This document shows, in pieces, positions 7,940-16,890 of a stretch of DNA of 64,000 nt. The notes under the pieces were generated by a model. It saw only the letters and a list, made by a program, of their open reading frames with translations, was not told where the DNA came from and did no database searches. The stretch comes from Motiliproteus sp036960175 (lineage in GTDB: Bacteria > Pseudomonadota > Gammaproteobacteria > Pseudomonadales > Balneatricaceae), in contig JBALWH010000020.1 in NCBI GenBank assembly GCA_036960175.1, positions 1-64,000 on the forward strand. The letters are read 5' to 3'. The translations under genes were made by a program, and so were the position numbers. The first letter of the stretch is position 1. Each line of letters starts with the position of its first letter.

Positions 7940-8739
7940 AGGCTGCACAGATGGGCCACGCCTTCTACGGGGTCCTCTATCGCGAGCTACTGCGGTTCGT
8001 GTATCAACGCTCGCGTTTTTTCAGCGCCCTGGTCAGGCCTCTAGTATGGCTGATCGTCTTTGCCGCAGGATTTCGTGCAGCCTTAGGTATATCCATTATC
8101 GAACCCTACGATACCTATATCACCTACGAGGTCTATATCGCACCCGGGCTGATTGCCATGGTGCTGTTGTTCAATGCCATGCAAAGCTCGCTATCGATGG
8201 TCTATGACCGCGAGATGGGCAGTATGCGCGTGTTATTGATGAGCCCTATGCCACGCAGTTTTTTGCTGCTGTGTAAGCTCTTGGCCAGTGCCCTGGTGGC
8301 ATTGCCTCAGGTCTATGGCTTTCTATTTGTGGCCTGGTTCTTCGGCGTTGAAGCGCCGCCTATCGGCTATCTTTCGGTACTGCCAGCGCTGATTCTGGTG
8401 GCGTTACTGCTGGGGGCACTGGGGCTGTTTATGTCCTCCTTTATCCGTCAGCTGGAGAACTTTGCCGGGGTTATGAATTTCGTGATTTTCCCCACGTTTT
8501 TTATGTCCTCCGCGCTGTATCCGCTGTGGAAAATGCAGGAAGCCAGCGAAGTGCTCTATTTTCTCTGTCTCTACAACCCCTTCAGCTACTGTGTCGAGCT
8601 GATTCGTCATGCCCTTTATGGCCAGCTGAATAGCGAAGCATTGCTGGTGGTGGCTCTTTGCACCCTGGCATTTTCCTTCCTGGCAGTAGTGATATTCAAC
8701 CCACAACGAGGTTTTTCCCGAGGAGGCGGCAAAGGCTAA
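7936..8739 (+). CDS. pedC: ABC-2 type permease, alcohol-associated (PedC-like)
   Basis: The 267-residue integral membrane protein has about six transmembrane segments and the ABC-2 signature region around NFAGVMNFVIFPTFFMSSALYP. The start overlaps the ATPase gene stop as ATGA. It matches the PedC family (TIGR03861 type) known from 2-phenylethanol degradation in Pseudomonas putida. ABC-2 permeases normally export, yet the same operon has a binding protein of an import family, an unusual pairing. The gene closes the four-gene unit. The next gene follows after an 84-nt gap. Confidence 0.88.
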   Translation: MKAAQMGHAFYGVLYRELLRFVYQRSRFFSALVRPLVWLIVFAAGFRAALGISIIEPYDTYITYEVYIAPGLIAMVLLFNAMQSSLSMVYDREMGSMRVLLMSPMPRSFLLLCKLLASALVALPQVYGFLFVAWFFGVEAPPIGYLSVLPALILVALLLGALGLFMSSFIRQLENFAGVMNFVIFPTFFMSSALYPLWKMQEASEVLYFLCLYNPFSYCVELIRHALYGQLNSEALLVVALCTLAFSFLAVVIFNPQRGFSRGGGKG

Positions 8740-8823
8740 CCTAGCCAAACGGATTACTTTTCTGTCACTGCATTCCAACCCTGGCTACGGTAAAATCAGC
8801 CTTTGCTTTATTTGGATGCCGAT

Positions 8824-9771
8824 GTGAACGTCTACCTGCAAACCCTTTCCGACACCACTCAGGTCGTATTACCGATTTTTCTACTGCTAAGCTGTGGTTA
8901 TCTGCTACGACAGCTACGGATTATTGATGCCAGCTTTGTCGATCAGGCGTCTCGCCTGGTCTTCACCCTGGCCCTGCCTATTCTTATTTTTATAAGCATT
9001 TCCAGGGCCGATTTCCTGCAACTATTTAACGCCAAGCAGATTATCTATTTCTGTGTTTCCACCCTAATAACGGTTGCTCTACTTTACGCAGGGGCCCGCC
9101 GTTGGATTAAAAATCCCGCCGATCAAGGTGTGTTCGTACAGGGGGCTTTTCGCAGCAACTTCGGCGTCATTGGTCTGGCGATGGTGTTCAATATGCTAGG
9201 GGAACCGGGAATGGCCCCTGCGGCATTACTGCTAGCCTTCGTCATCCCGATGTTTAATGTTCTTTCAATCATGGCGATAAGCCTGCCTCTGCAGGGCGGC
9301 TTCAAGCCTTTACCATTGTTTAAGTCAGTACTTACCAACCCCCTAATACTCGCGGTTGTCGCGGCACTTCCTTTTTCCCTATTCAATATTCCCTTGCCGG
9401 GGCTGGTGAAATCCACTGGCGCCTATTTCGCCGATCTCACCTTACCCCTGGCACTACTGGCCATCGGTGGTGCGCTGGATATCAAATACCTTCGGGGTAG
9501 CTCCAGCCTGGCCACTCACAGCACGCTGATAAAACTGATTGCTCTGCCGCTGGTGCTGACTTTGGGCGCCTTCACCTGCGGATTTCGCGGTGATGAGCTG
9601 GCAATCATGTTTATTTTGTTCAGCAGCCCCACCGCCTCCGCCAGCTTCGTGATGGCTCAGGTGATGGGAGGCAACGCTCGCCTGGCTGCCAATATTGTCG
9701 CACTGACAACCTTAGGCTCAATCCTGACCATGGGCACCGGAATCTATCTGCTGAAGATCTATTCCATCTGA
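8824..9771 (+). CDS. AEC-family transporter (auxin efflux carrier family)
   Basis: The product (315 residues from a GTG at 8824) is a ten-segment membrane carrier of the AEC family, with two similar halves. GGA lies 7 nt before the GTG; a TTG at 8803 would add seven residues. Bacterial AEC proteins move organic anions such as malate, though the substrate here is unknown. It follows the PQQ ABC unit on the same strand and faces serA convergently. A decayed copy of its 3' end is found at 42059-42319, and an intact distant paralogue at 40125-41048. Confidence 0.85.
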   Translation: MNVYLQTLSDTTQVVLPIFLLLSCGYLLRQLRIIDASFVDQASRLVFTLALPILIFISISRADFLQLFNAKQIIYFCVSTLITVALLYAGARRWIKNPADQGVFVQGAFRSNFGVIGLAMVFNMLGEPGMAPAALLLAFVIPMFNVLSIMAISLPLQGGFKPLPLFKSVLTNPLILAVVAALPFSLFNIPLPGLVKSTGAYFADLTLPLALLAIGGALDIKYLRGSSSLATHSTLIKLIALPLVLTLGAFTCGFRGDELAIMFILFSSPTASASFVMAQVMGGNARLAANIVALTTLGSILTMGTGIYLLKIYSI

Positions 9772-9782
9772 ATTTAACCCGA
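9439..9782 (+). repeat. Left copy of an imperfect direct repeat (3' end of the AEC gene)
   Basis: The last third of the AEC gene, its stop and about 11 nt beyond it recur at 42059-42319 at very roughly 85-90 percent identity by eye, with about 80 nt missing from the right copy. The two copies are in the same orientation and enclose the sulfonate gene block. Confidence 0.85.
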
Positions 9783-9824
9783 TGATAGATACTTTGCGTG
9801 ATCAGTGGTCTTTCAGACAGCGCA

Positions 9825-11057
9825 TCAAAACAGCACCCGGCAACGAATAGTACCCGGCACCTGCTGCAATTTTTTAAGCGCCAAATCGCTATGCTCGGCG
9901 TCGATGTCCATTACCACATACCCCACCTTGTCGTTGGTCTGCAGGTGCTGGCCGCTGATGTTGATGTCATTCTCGGAGAACACCGTGTTGATGCTGGCCA
10001 GCACCCCGGGGAGGTTCTCATGGATATGCAGCAGACGGTGCTTGCCCGGGTGAGCGGGCAGGGCCACCTCTGGGAAGTTGACCGAGGTGATGGTCGAACC
10101 ATTGTCGCTGTATTTGACCAGCTTCTCCGCCACCTCGTAACCAATGTTCTCTTGCGCCTCCATAGTACTGCCGCCCACGTGGGGAGTCAGAATCACGTTG
10201 TCGAACTGACGCAGGGGAGAGATGAACTCTTCCTTGTTGGACTTGGGTTCGACCGGAAATACGTCGATGGCCGCACCCAAGAGCTTACCGGAACCGAGAA
10301 CCTCGCAGAGGTCGTCAATCTCGACCACGGAACCCCGGGCGGCGTTGATCAGAATGCTGCCCTCTTTCATCTGCGCCAGCTGCTCGGCCCCCATCATGTA
10401 CTTGGTGGCCGCAGTCTCGGGGACGTGGAGGCTGACGATATCGCTGGTTTCAAGCAGCTCCTTCATCGACCCCACTTGGGACGCGTTGCCAATCGGCAGC
10501 TTGGTGATTACGTCGTAGTAGCACACCCTCATGCCCAGTGACTCGGCCATGACGCTGAGCTGAGAACCGATACTGCCGTAACCGATGATACCCAGTCGCT
10601 TGCCGCGGATCTCGTAGGAGTTCTTGGCAGATTTGTCCCACACGCCCCGATGAGCCTTGGCATTGCGACCTGCGACACCACGCAGCAGAATAATCGCTTC
10701 AGCCAGCACCAACTCCGCCACGCTGCGGGTGTTAGAGTACGGCGCGTTGAACACCGTGATACCGCGCGCTTTCGCCGCGCTCAGGTTGACCTGGTTGGTG
10801 CCGATGCAGAAGCAACCGACCGCCATCAGCTTTTCCGCAGCGGCCAGAACGCTATCGTTCAGTTGGGTGCGCGAGCGGATACCGAGAAAGTGTACATCCT
10901 TGATACGCTCGATCAGTTCCTCTTCCGGCAGCGCGGTACTGACATAATCTATGTTGGTGTAGCCGGAGGCTTTCAGGGTATCGACGGCCGACTGGTGCAC
11001 GCCTTCAAGCAGTAGAAACTTAATCTTGCACTTGTCCAAGGAGATAATCGTATTCAT
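9825..11057 (-). CDS. serA: D-3-phosphoglycerate dehydrogenase
   Basis: This 410-residue enzyme oxidises 3-phosphoglycerate to phosphohydroxypyruvate with NAD, the first step of serine synthesis. The length and alignment match E. coli SerA: start KIKFLLLEGVHQ, GCFCIGTNQV, dinucleotide-binding GIIGYGSIGSQ, LTPHVGGSTMEAQ with the catalytic His, and a C-terminal ACT domain (HIHENLPGVLASI) for serine feedback. It follows the soeC remnant on the minus strand and lies at the left end of the sulfonate block. Its full-length ACT-containing form argues for genuine serine synthesis rather than a sulfonate dehydrogenase; compare SlcC (31526-32455), a shorter relative without an ACT domain. Confidence 0.93.
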   Translation of the reverse strand: MNTIISLDKCKIKFLLLEGVHQSAVDTLKASGYTNIDYVSTALPEEELIERIKDVHFLGIRSRTQLNDSVLAAAEKLMAVGCFCIGTNQVNLSAAKARGITVFNAPYSNTRSVAELVLAEAIILLRGVAGRNAKAHRGVWDKSAKNSYEIRGKRLGIIGYGSIGSQLSVMAESLGMRVCYYDVITKLPIGNASQVGSMKELLETSDIVSLHVPETAATKYMMGAEQLAQMKEGSILINAARGSVVEIDDLCEVLGSGKLLGAAIDVFPVEPKSNKEEFISPLRQFDNVILTPHVGGSTMEAQENIGYEVAEKLVKYSDNGSTITSVNFPEVALPAHPGKHRLLHIHENLPGVLASINTVFSENDINISGQHLQTNDKVGYVVMDIDAEHSDLALKKLQQVPGTIRCRVLF

Positions 11058-11143
11058 AGCGTTCTGTTAAACCTCAAAATAACGGTTAAGCATCGAACTT
11101 ACCGATGCGGTGACTAAAAGCTGGATCACTTTGCTGAAAATGG

Positions 11144-11245
11144 TCAAAGACCTTGATCACCCTGATAAAGACCCACCACATGACGTGCTTCTGCAAAGAA
11201 CAACCAACGCGCCAAAAAGTCCAGCAATAGCATCCACGCTCGCGC
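11144..11245 (-). pseudogene. Remnant of a second soeC 3' end
   Basis: Read on the minus strand, this segment encodes RWLFFAEARHVVGLYQGDQ followed by GL and a stop, nearly matching the end of SoeC (RWLFFAEARHVVRLFHGEQ). Just upstream, an AIAGL match to SoeC appears in a frame shifted by one base. No start or longer frame exists. It is a broken duplicate lying directly downstream of intact soeC, about 50 nt past its stop. It points to a past tandem duplication or recombination at this end of the soe operon. Confidence 0.75.
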
Positions 11246-11296
11246 GTCCAACAACTTCTCTCTGCCCCCCAATCGATATAACCGGTCATGAGCCGC

Positions 11297-12235
11297 TCAG
11301 GTCCGCTGCTCACCGTGGAACAACCGCACCACATGACGGGCTTCGGCGAAGAACAACCAGCGTTCCACCAACAGGCCGGCGATGGCGCTAAGGGCTGCCA
11401 ACGGCGCCAGACTGCCGCCATCGACGCTGATCAAGATAAACGGCACGATAAACGCCAACAGCAACATCAATCCACGCAACCGCAGCAGCTTGTCGGCACC
11501 GGCTTCATAACCGAACTCATTGGTCAGGAAGGTGTCGGAGCTGTGCCCCGAGTCCAGCAGCCGGACCTTGGCCTGGGTAAAACCGGTCGCGGTGTTGATC
11601 GTCGACCCGGCCGGCTTACCGATCCAGAACAGGTAGATCAGTTTGACGCTGGCGCCCAGTAAAATCAGCCCCAAGGCCAGCCCCTGCAGCAACACCGAAA
11701 CACTGCCCTGCACCACCAGCTGCACCGCTGACAGGATCAGTGAACCCGACATCAACCCCAGGGCTAGGTAGTTAAGCGGCGTTAGCGAGGTGCACCACTG
11801 ACGAATGGTCTTCAGGCTGGCGTAGATCATGCTGGTACAGAACAGCGTTACCAGCGCCAGTATCACCGCAACCAGGCCACTCATCTGGGTAACCAGCACG
11901 GCCACGCTGCCAAGCTCCTCGGCAAACAGTACCGAGCCTAGGTAGTTCAACGCAAACGGGTAGAACAGCACCGCGAATACCGCCTCGCGTGATAACCATG
12001 AAGTGCGGAAGCGGCTGAACGCACGCCAGGCGTTCTTCGGGTTGGCCAGATGCAAGGTCGAGGACATCAGCCCCCCTGTGATCAACGCCAACGCCAGTAC
12101 CCCGGCGGTGAGGATGATCGAGGTCTGTTCGACCTGGCCGACGCCGGTCAGGTGCGCCAGTACCAGCAGCGCGAACAAGCCATAGCCTGCCCCCGATGCC
12201 ACGGTAAAGATCAGTACGGAGAATGCCGGATGCAT
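11297..12235 (-). CDS. soeC: SoeC, membrane anchor of sulfite:quinone dehydrogenase (DmsC family)
   Basis: The 312-residue protein has about eight transmembrane segments and belongs to the DmsC/NrfD-like anchor group. It would hold the SoeAB catalytic unit on the cytoplasmic face of the inner membrane and deliver electrons from sulfite to the quinone pool. It is third in the order A-B-C on the minus strand, 90 nt after soeB, with AGGAGTC about 10 nt before the ATG. Assignment to sulfite oxidation rests on SoeA/SoeB resemblance and on the adjacent sulfolactate genes; DMSO or polysulfide reductase anchors are structurally similar alternatives. Confidence 0.82.
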   Translation of the reverse strand: MHPAFSVLIFTVASGAGYGLFALLVLAHLTGVGQVEQTSIILTAGVLALALITGGLMSSTLHLANPKNAWRAFSRFRTSWLSREAVFAVLFYPFALNYLGSVLFAEELGSVAVLVTQMSGLVAVILALVTLFCTSMIYASLKTIRQWCTSLTPLNYLALGLMSGSLILSAVQLVVQGSVSVLLQGLALGLILLGASVKLIYLFWIGKPAGSTINTATGFTQAKVRLLDSGHSSDTFLTNEFGYEAGADKLLRLRGLMLLLAFIVPFILISVDGGSLAPLAALSAIAGLLVERWLFFAEARHVVRLFHGEQRT

Positions 12236-12325
12236 AACGAATGACTCCTAATATTTATTCTTTTTAATGCGTGACGTGGAATGCATAAGCAAGTCTGATC
12301 GCCCTGAGGACAGGGCGAACAACTG

Positions 12326-13021
12326 TTACCGCGCAATCACCTTATTGGCCCAGCCCTTGATCGACCCCAGCACCGAACCCTTCGGCACTGCATAGATCTC
12401 CACCACCGGTTTGTTGCGCGGTGGCAGGTAGCTGTTGGTGGGGTTGTAACCCAGCTCAGGCATCAACGCCTTGCCACCACGCTCGCGCACCGCGACGCTG
12501 ACTTCGGAATCGGGATCGTCGAAATCACCGAACAAGCGCGATTTGGTCGGACAGGTCAACACGCAGGCGGGTTTGCGCTCGGCTTCGGGTAACTTCTGAT
12601 CGTAGATCCGATCCACACACAGAGTGCATTTCTTCATCGTCCCTTGCTGCGGATCCAGCTCACGAGCGCCATACGGGCAAGCCCAGGAGCACAGGTTACA
12701 ACCCATACATTTGTCCTGATCGACCAATACGATGCCGTCCTCCTCGCGCTTGTAGGATGCCCCCGTAGGGCAGACTGTGACACAGGCCGCATCTTCGCAG
12801 TGCATGCACGACAGCGGCATGTTGACGGTCTTGGAGTTGGGCGTGTCATCGACCTCGTAGGTGCGAATCCGGTTCAACCAAGCACCGCTTGGGTCTTTGC
12901 CGTACGGGTTCTCGTCCGACAGCGGACCGATGGTGCCCGAGGTATTCCACTGCTTGCAGGCGGTGGCGCAACCATGGCAACCAACACAGGTATCCAGATC
13001 AATGACTAATCCGAGTTTCAT
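12326..13021 (-). CDS. soeB: SoeB, iron-sulfur subunit of sulfite dehydrogenase
   Basis: This 231-residue ferredoxin-like subunit carries four cysteine clusters for four [4Fe-4S] centres: CVGCHGCATACK, CMHCEDAACVTVCP, CMGCNLCSWACP, and CTLC...CVLTCP. It transfers electrons from the molybdenum subunit to the membrane anchor. The start codon overlaps the soeA stop (ATGA), with GGGGGAG upstream, so A and B are translationally coupled. No signal peptide is present, in line with a cytoplasmic Soe enzyme. Length and layout match DmsB/SoeB proteins. Confidence 0.87.
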   Translation of the reverse strand: MKLGLVIDLDTCVGCHGCATACKQWNTSGTIGPLSDENPYGKDPSGAWLNRIRTYEVDDTPNSKTVNMPLSCMHCEDAACVTVCPTGASYKREEDGIVLVDQDKCMGCNLCSWACPYGARELDPQQGTMKKCTLCVDRIYDQKLPEAERKPACVLTCPTKSRLFGDFDDPDSEVSVAVRERGGKALMPELGYNPTNSYLPPRNKPVVEIYAVPKGSVLGSIKGWANKVIAR

Positions 13022-16000
13022 ACTTTGCTCCCCCCCTTGCCTGATGTCCCCTGCTCTCCCCGGGTGAGGATATCTTTGAGCGAACGTTTGATGTTGACGT
13101 TTTCATGGCTGGAATAGCTACTCATACGCGGTGATGGCTTGACACCTGGCAACGGTTTGATCGCCTCAAACTGCGGCCAGCTACCGGTCTCGCCTTCGGC
13201 GGCCGGGGTTAGTTTGACCCGCAGGTCGTACCAAGCAGCCTGACCGGTGACCGGATCGGAGTTGGTGACACCATCATGCGCATCACCCTTCTGCGGTAGC
13301 AGTTCCGAGATCAGGTGGTTCATCAGGAAGGCTTCGGTGGCTTCGTTAGCATCTTTGTCCAAGCCCCAAGCACCCGGCATCTTGCCGATCGCGTTCCAGG
13401 TCCAGACAGTCTGCTCGTTGCAGCCTTCCATCAGTTTTACCTGCACCCGAATCTTACCGTGATGCGACTCGACCCAGACCCAAGACTCGTCTTTGATGCC
13501 TTGTTTCTCGGCCGTAAGACGGTTGATAAACAGGAAGTTCTTGTTGGTGATCTGGCGCAACCAGGCATTCTGGCTGTCCCAGGAGTGATACATATGCATC
13601 GGCCGCTGATTGACGGCGTGGAAGGGGTACTCCTCCGGATCGATACGCTGCTCCTCGATCGGCACATAGTGGATCGGCAACGGGTCGAAGTACTTGGTCA
13701 AACGTTCTTTATGTTGCGGCTCGGTTGGCTGCGGCCCCTCATACAAGCCTTGACCGGCCAGGCGGAATTTCTGCAGCGTCTCACTATAAAGCTCGATCAC
13801 GATCTGGTCGGTTGAGCCAACCCAGCCGGCATTTTTGGCCAACGTCATGTAATCGAGATTAGCGTGGCGCATGTAACGCTCGTTGGGTTCCAGTTTGAAC
13901 TCGAAGAAACCCTCGTTCTCCTCGTAGGCTTCCCATTGCTTGGGATTCGGTTCACCGCGCAGAGGTTTATCGCCATCCTTACCGCGGTAACCCGCCAGAA
14001 AACCGATACCGGGCTCTTTTTCGAAGTTAACGATGAAATCCTTATAGCCGTCGTATTTACGCGAACCATCTTCGTTGGTGAAGGCAGGAAACTTAAGCCG
14101 CCCGGCCATATCCACCATCACCTCCTGCCAAGAGCGCACGTCGCGGCCCGGCGTGCGGGTTGAATCGATCACCGGCAGACGGACCGAATCACAGGCGGCG
14201 TCGGGCTCGGAGATCGGCCGGTCGAGCATCGAGATAGTGTCATAACGCTCCAGATAGGTGGTGTCGGGCAGCACCAGGTCGGAGAAGTTAACCGTCTCGG
14301 AGTGAAACGCATCGCAACAAACGATAAACGGAATTTTGTACTCTCCGTCATCCTCTTTGGCACGCAACATATCCATCGTCTCGGCGGTGTTCATGCTGGA
14401 GTTCCAGGCCATGTTGGCCATAAACAGCATCAGCGTATCGATCTTGTAAGGATCACCCTTGACCGCATTGCTGATCACCATATGCATCAGACCGTGGTTG
14501 GCGATCGGTGCATCCCATGAGTAGGCTTTGTCGATCCGTAGCGGGTTACCAGCTTCATCGATCACCAGATCCTCGGGGCAGGTCGGGAAACCCAGCGGCG
14601 GGGATTTAAGCGGGGTGTTGGGCGCCATCGCTTTGGCTGGTTTGATGCCCGGTGGAATATGCTTGGGGAACGGCGGTTTGGCCAGGTGACCACCAGGGCA
14701 GTCAATGGTGCCCAGCAAGATCTGCAGCATGTGGATCGCACGACAGGTCTGGAAACCGTTGGAGTGGGCGGAAACCCCGCGCATCGCATGCATCGATACC
14801 GGACGGCCGATGAACTGGGTCTGCTTGCGGCCCGCCCAGTCGGTCCACTCAACATCCAGGGTAATGCTCTCTTTAAAGGCCACGTGGGCCATCTCCAGCG
14901 CTAGCCGCTCGATGATCTCGGCGCTGACACCACATACCTTGGCGGCGTTCTCAGGCGCGTACTGGTCGTCTAGGTACTTCTCGACCAGAATCGACATCAC
15001 GGTGCGCAACGGGGTACCGTCGGGTGCGCGTAGCTCTTTACCTTCAGAGTCGACGCCAAATAAGGCCGGAGTGACGTCGGGCTGATTAGCATCAACGAAG
15101 CTTTCTTTGTTCAGATCCCAGGCCTGAATAGCACCGGCTTCGCTGCGATAGAACAGACCATCGCCTTGCTGCCCAGGGGTGTTGACCACCAACTGCGGCG
15201 AGTTGGTGTAACGAATCAAAAACTCATCATCGACTAGCTGATTTTTCACCAGCACATGCACCATCGACAGCGCCAGCATCGCGTCGGTGCCGGGACGAAT
15301 GGCGATCCACTCGTCGGCCACCGCTTGGTAACCGGTACGTACTGGGTTGACCGAAACGAACTTGGCGCCGCGCTCCTTGAGTTTTTTGATCCCCAGCTTC
15401 AGCGGGTTGGAGCTGTGGTCTTCGGCCACCCCCCACATCATGAAATACTTGGTGTTGTCCCAGTCCGGATCGCCGAACTCCCAGAAGGCGTGGCCCATGG
15501 TATAGAGCCCGCCTGCAGCCATGTTGACCGAACAGAATCCGCCGTGAGAAGCCCAGTTAATAGTACCGAACTGACTCGCCCACATGCCGGTCAATGCCTG
15601 CATCTGGTCACGGCCGGTAAAGTAGGCCAGTTTCTTGGGATCGGTGGCGCGGATATCGGCCAGGCGCAGCTCCAGCATTTCCAGGGCCTCATCCCAGGAG
15701 ACCTCGACAAACTCGCCGGCGCCGCGCTCGGTGCCGGGCTTGCGCATCATCGGCTTGCTCAACTTGGCCGGCGAATTCTGCTTCATAATGCCGGCATTGC
15801 CCTTGGCGCAGAGCACCCCCTTGTTGATGGGATGGTTGGGGTTACCCTGGATAAAGCGTATCTCATTCCCCTCTACTGTCACCTTGATGCCGCAGCGGCA
15901 GGCACACATATAGCAGGTGGTGAACTTAGTCTGCTGGTTATCGCGATCTTCGAACACCGGCAGCTCTTGGGCCAGGCTCTGTGTCGGGTGATCGACCTTC

Positions 16001-16047
16001 AAGTCGAAGGCGTCGTTGAGGGGCAAGGCGATTTTAAGGTCGTTCAT
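13018..16047 (-). CDS. soeA: SoeA, molybdopterin catalytic subunit of sulfite dehydrogenase
   Basis: The 1009-residue protein belongs to the DMSO-reductase superfamily of molybdopterin enzymes. The N-terminal [4Fe-4S] site is Cys45, Cys48, Cys52 and Cys80 (CYMCACRC ... GVLCAKG), and Cys172 in HGGFCSVN is the likely molybdenum ligand. There is no Tat signal, so the enzyme is cytoplasmic, as known for SoeABC of purple sulfur bacteria and sulfonate-degrading marine bacteria. It would oxidise the sulfite released by SuyAB to sulfate. The ribosome binding site is AGGTGA. An operator-like palindrome at 16494-16508, shared with the suyAB promoter, lies about 450 nt upstream. A polysulfide or thiosulfate reductase is the main alternative by family, but the context strongly favours sulfite oxidation. 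Confidence 0.87.
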   Translation of the reverse strand: MNDLKIALPLNDAFDLKVDHPTQSLAQELPVFEDRDNQQTKFTTCYMCACRCGIKVTVEGNEIRFIQGNPNHPINKGVLCAKGNAGIMKQNSPAKLSKPMMRKPGTERGAGEFVEVSWDEALEMLELRLADIRATDPKKLAYFTGRDQMQALTGMWASQFGTINWASHGGFCSVNMAAGGLYTMGHAFWEFGDPDWDNTKYFMMWGVAEDHSSNPLKLGIKKLKERGAKFVSVNPVRTGYQAVADEWIAIRPGTDAMLALSMVHVLVKNQLVDDEFLIRYTNSPQLVVNTPGQQGDGLFYRSEAGAIQAWDLNKESFVDANQPDVTPALFGVDSEGKELRAPDGTPLRTVMSILVEKYLDDQYAPENAAKVCGVSAEIIERLALEMAHVAFKESITLDVEWTDWAGRKQTQFIGRPVSMHAMRGVSAHSNGFQTCRAIHMLQILLGTIDCPGGHLAKPPFPKHIPPGIKPAKAMAPNTPLKSPPLGFPTCPEDLVIDEAGNPLRIDKAYSWDAPIANHGLMHMVISNAVKGDPYKIDTLMLFMANMAWNSSMNTAETMDMLRAKEDDGEYKIPFIVCCDAFHSETVNFSDLVLPDTTYLERYDTISMLDRPISEPDAACDSVRLPVIDSTRTPGRDVRSWQEVMVDMAGRLKFPAFTNEDGSRKYDGYKDFIVNFEKEPGIGFLAGYRGKDGDKPLRGEPNPKQWEAYEENEGFFEFKLEPNERYMRHANLDYMTLAKNAGWVGSTDQIVIELYSETLQKFRLAGQGLYEGPQPTEPQHKERLTKYFDPLPIHYVPIEEQRIDPEEYPFHAVNQRPMHMYHSWDSQNAWLRQITNKNFLFINRLTAEKQGIKDESWVWVESHHGKIRVQVKLMEGCNEQTVWTWNAIGKMPGAWGLDKDANEATEAFLMNHLISELLPQKGDAHDGVTNSDPVTGQAAWYDLRVKLTPAAEGETGSWPQFEAIKPLPGVKPSPRMSSYSSHENVNIKRSLKDILTRGEQGTSGKGGSKV

Positions 16048-16087
16048 ATTATTCTTTCACCTGAAAATTAGCGGCTCTTCCGAGTTA

Positions 16088-16276
16088 TTACTGACTGCCT
16101 TTTTCGTTGCGTCGGGCTTGCCGATTTCCTGTCACTACGCGGGCCTTATCAGAGGAGCCCCCTGCGTCTTCACCCGAAGCAGCCCCCCCTTGCCCCTCAG
16201 CGAGAAGCCCTGTCGATACGACCTCTTTCGAACGGGCCATATGTGGCCTGCCGCGGTTTAACAGAAATAAAGACAT
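16088..16276 (-). CDS. Small ORF upstream of soeA, unknown
   Basis: This 62-codon frame has a strong ribosome binding site (AGGAG, 7 nt before the ATG) and ends 40 nt before soeA, in the soeABC leader. The product begins MSLFLLNRGRPHMARSK and continues with a Gly/Ser/Ala-rich, charged, probably disordered tail. It has no recognised domain, no signal peptide and no membrane segment. It could be a leader peptide, a small accessory protein or chance; the ribosome binding site and position are the only support. Confidence 0.4.
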   Translation of the reverse strand: MSLFLLNRGRPHMARSKEVVSTGLLAEGQGGAASGEDAGGSSDKARVVTGNRQARRNEKGSQ

Positions 16277-16890
16277 AGTTGGCTCCTAAACACCTTGGGA
16301 TATTTAATTCGGCGCACATCACTTCAGCCGACCTGAGCGTTCTAGGCAGGCCGCCCCCTGTGAGGCATAAATGGCTGATAGAGAACTTCGCCATTCTTTG
16401 GCTATCGCTTGTTGATCGGATGGTCGGGGCTGGCGGTGCGTGCTCGTAGTATTAACTTACACACATGAAAGTTAATTTACAAGACATAAGACATCTTATA
16501 TAAGACATGATTTAGAAACCAACCTGGGGCTTCACGCCTCACATGCTGATGCCGGGATAGCATAAACACCCTGTCACTCCATATGCCGCTGTTGAGGTGT
16601 GATCTCTAGCGACAGCCTCCAGGGGGAAGGAACTGGGCGTACTCTTATTTTAAGGGTCTTGCTGGGAAGACGGGGGCGCGGGGTTGAGGATGGGCTCTAG
16701 ACGTGCTGTGGTGACATTACCTTTAAACAAGGGCCCGGGCTCATTAAACCACCACAGAGGCCGATGAGGAGCCGCGTTAATGCACCCACACGCATACCCA
16801 CTGGAATGCAGCTAACGAAGGAAGGAAAAAAAGGAAGTACGATACAAGGCCCGGATAAAACACCCAGGCCCGGTGAGTTGTGGGAATTAA
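16277..16890. other. Gene-free region between soeA leader and the GntR gene
   Basis: This 614-nt stretch carries the presumed soe promoter with the operator-like palindrome at 16494-16508. The remainder, 16520-16890, shows no convincing gene or terminator; GGCCCGG repeats occur near 16850 and 16868. Confidence 0.5.
16494..16508 (-). promoter_or_regulatory. Operator-like palindrome upstream of soeABC
   Basis: Read on the minus strand the sequence is ATGTCTTATATAAGA, containing the 12-bp perfect palindrome TCTTATATAAGA. The same 15 bases occur at 37413-37427, and a one-base variant at 37378-37392, between suyA and its divergent gntR gene. A partial further copy (ATGTCTT) follows at 16480-16488. 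It is a good candidate GntR-family operator; the protein that binds it is inferred. Confidence 0.65.

Noticed and set aside
11086..11421. A 111-codon Trp/Cys-rich minus-strand frame after serA
   Set aside because: It is an out-of-frame reading across the soeC 3' end and its broken duplicate, not a real protein.
13018..16047. Formate dehydrogenase or periplasmic DMSO reductase catalytic subunit
   Set aside because: No selenocysteine site and no Tat signal. The HGGFCSVN region and sulfonate neighbours favour SoeA.
15256..16071. A 271-codon plus-strand frame opposite soeA
   Set aside because: Shadow frame of the GC-rich molybdopterin gene, with no recognisable motif. The same applies to 9798-10541 opposite serA.
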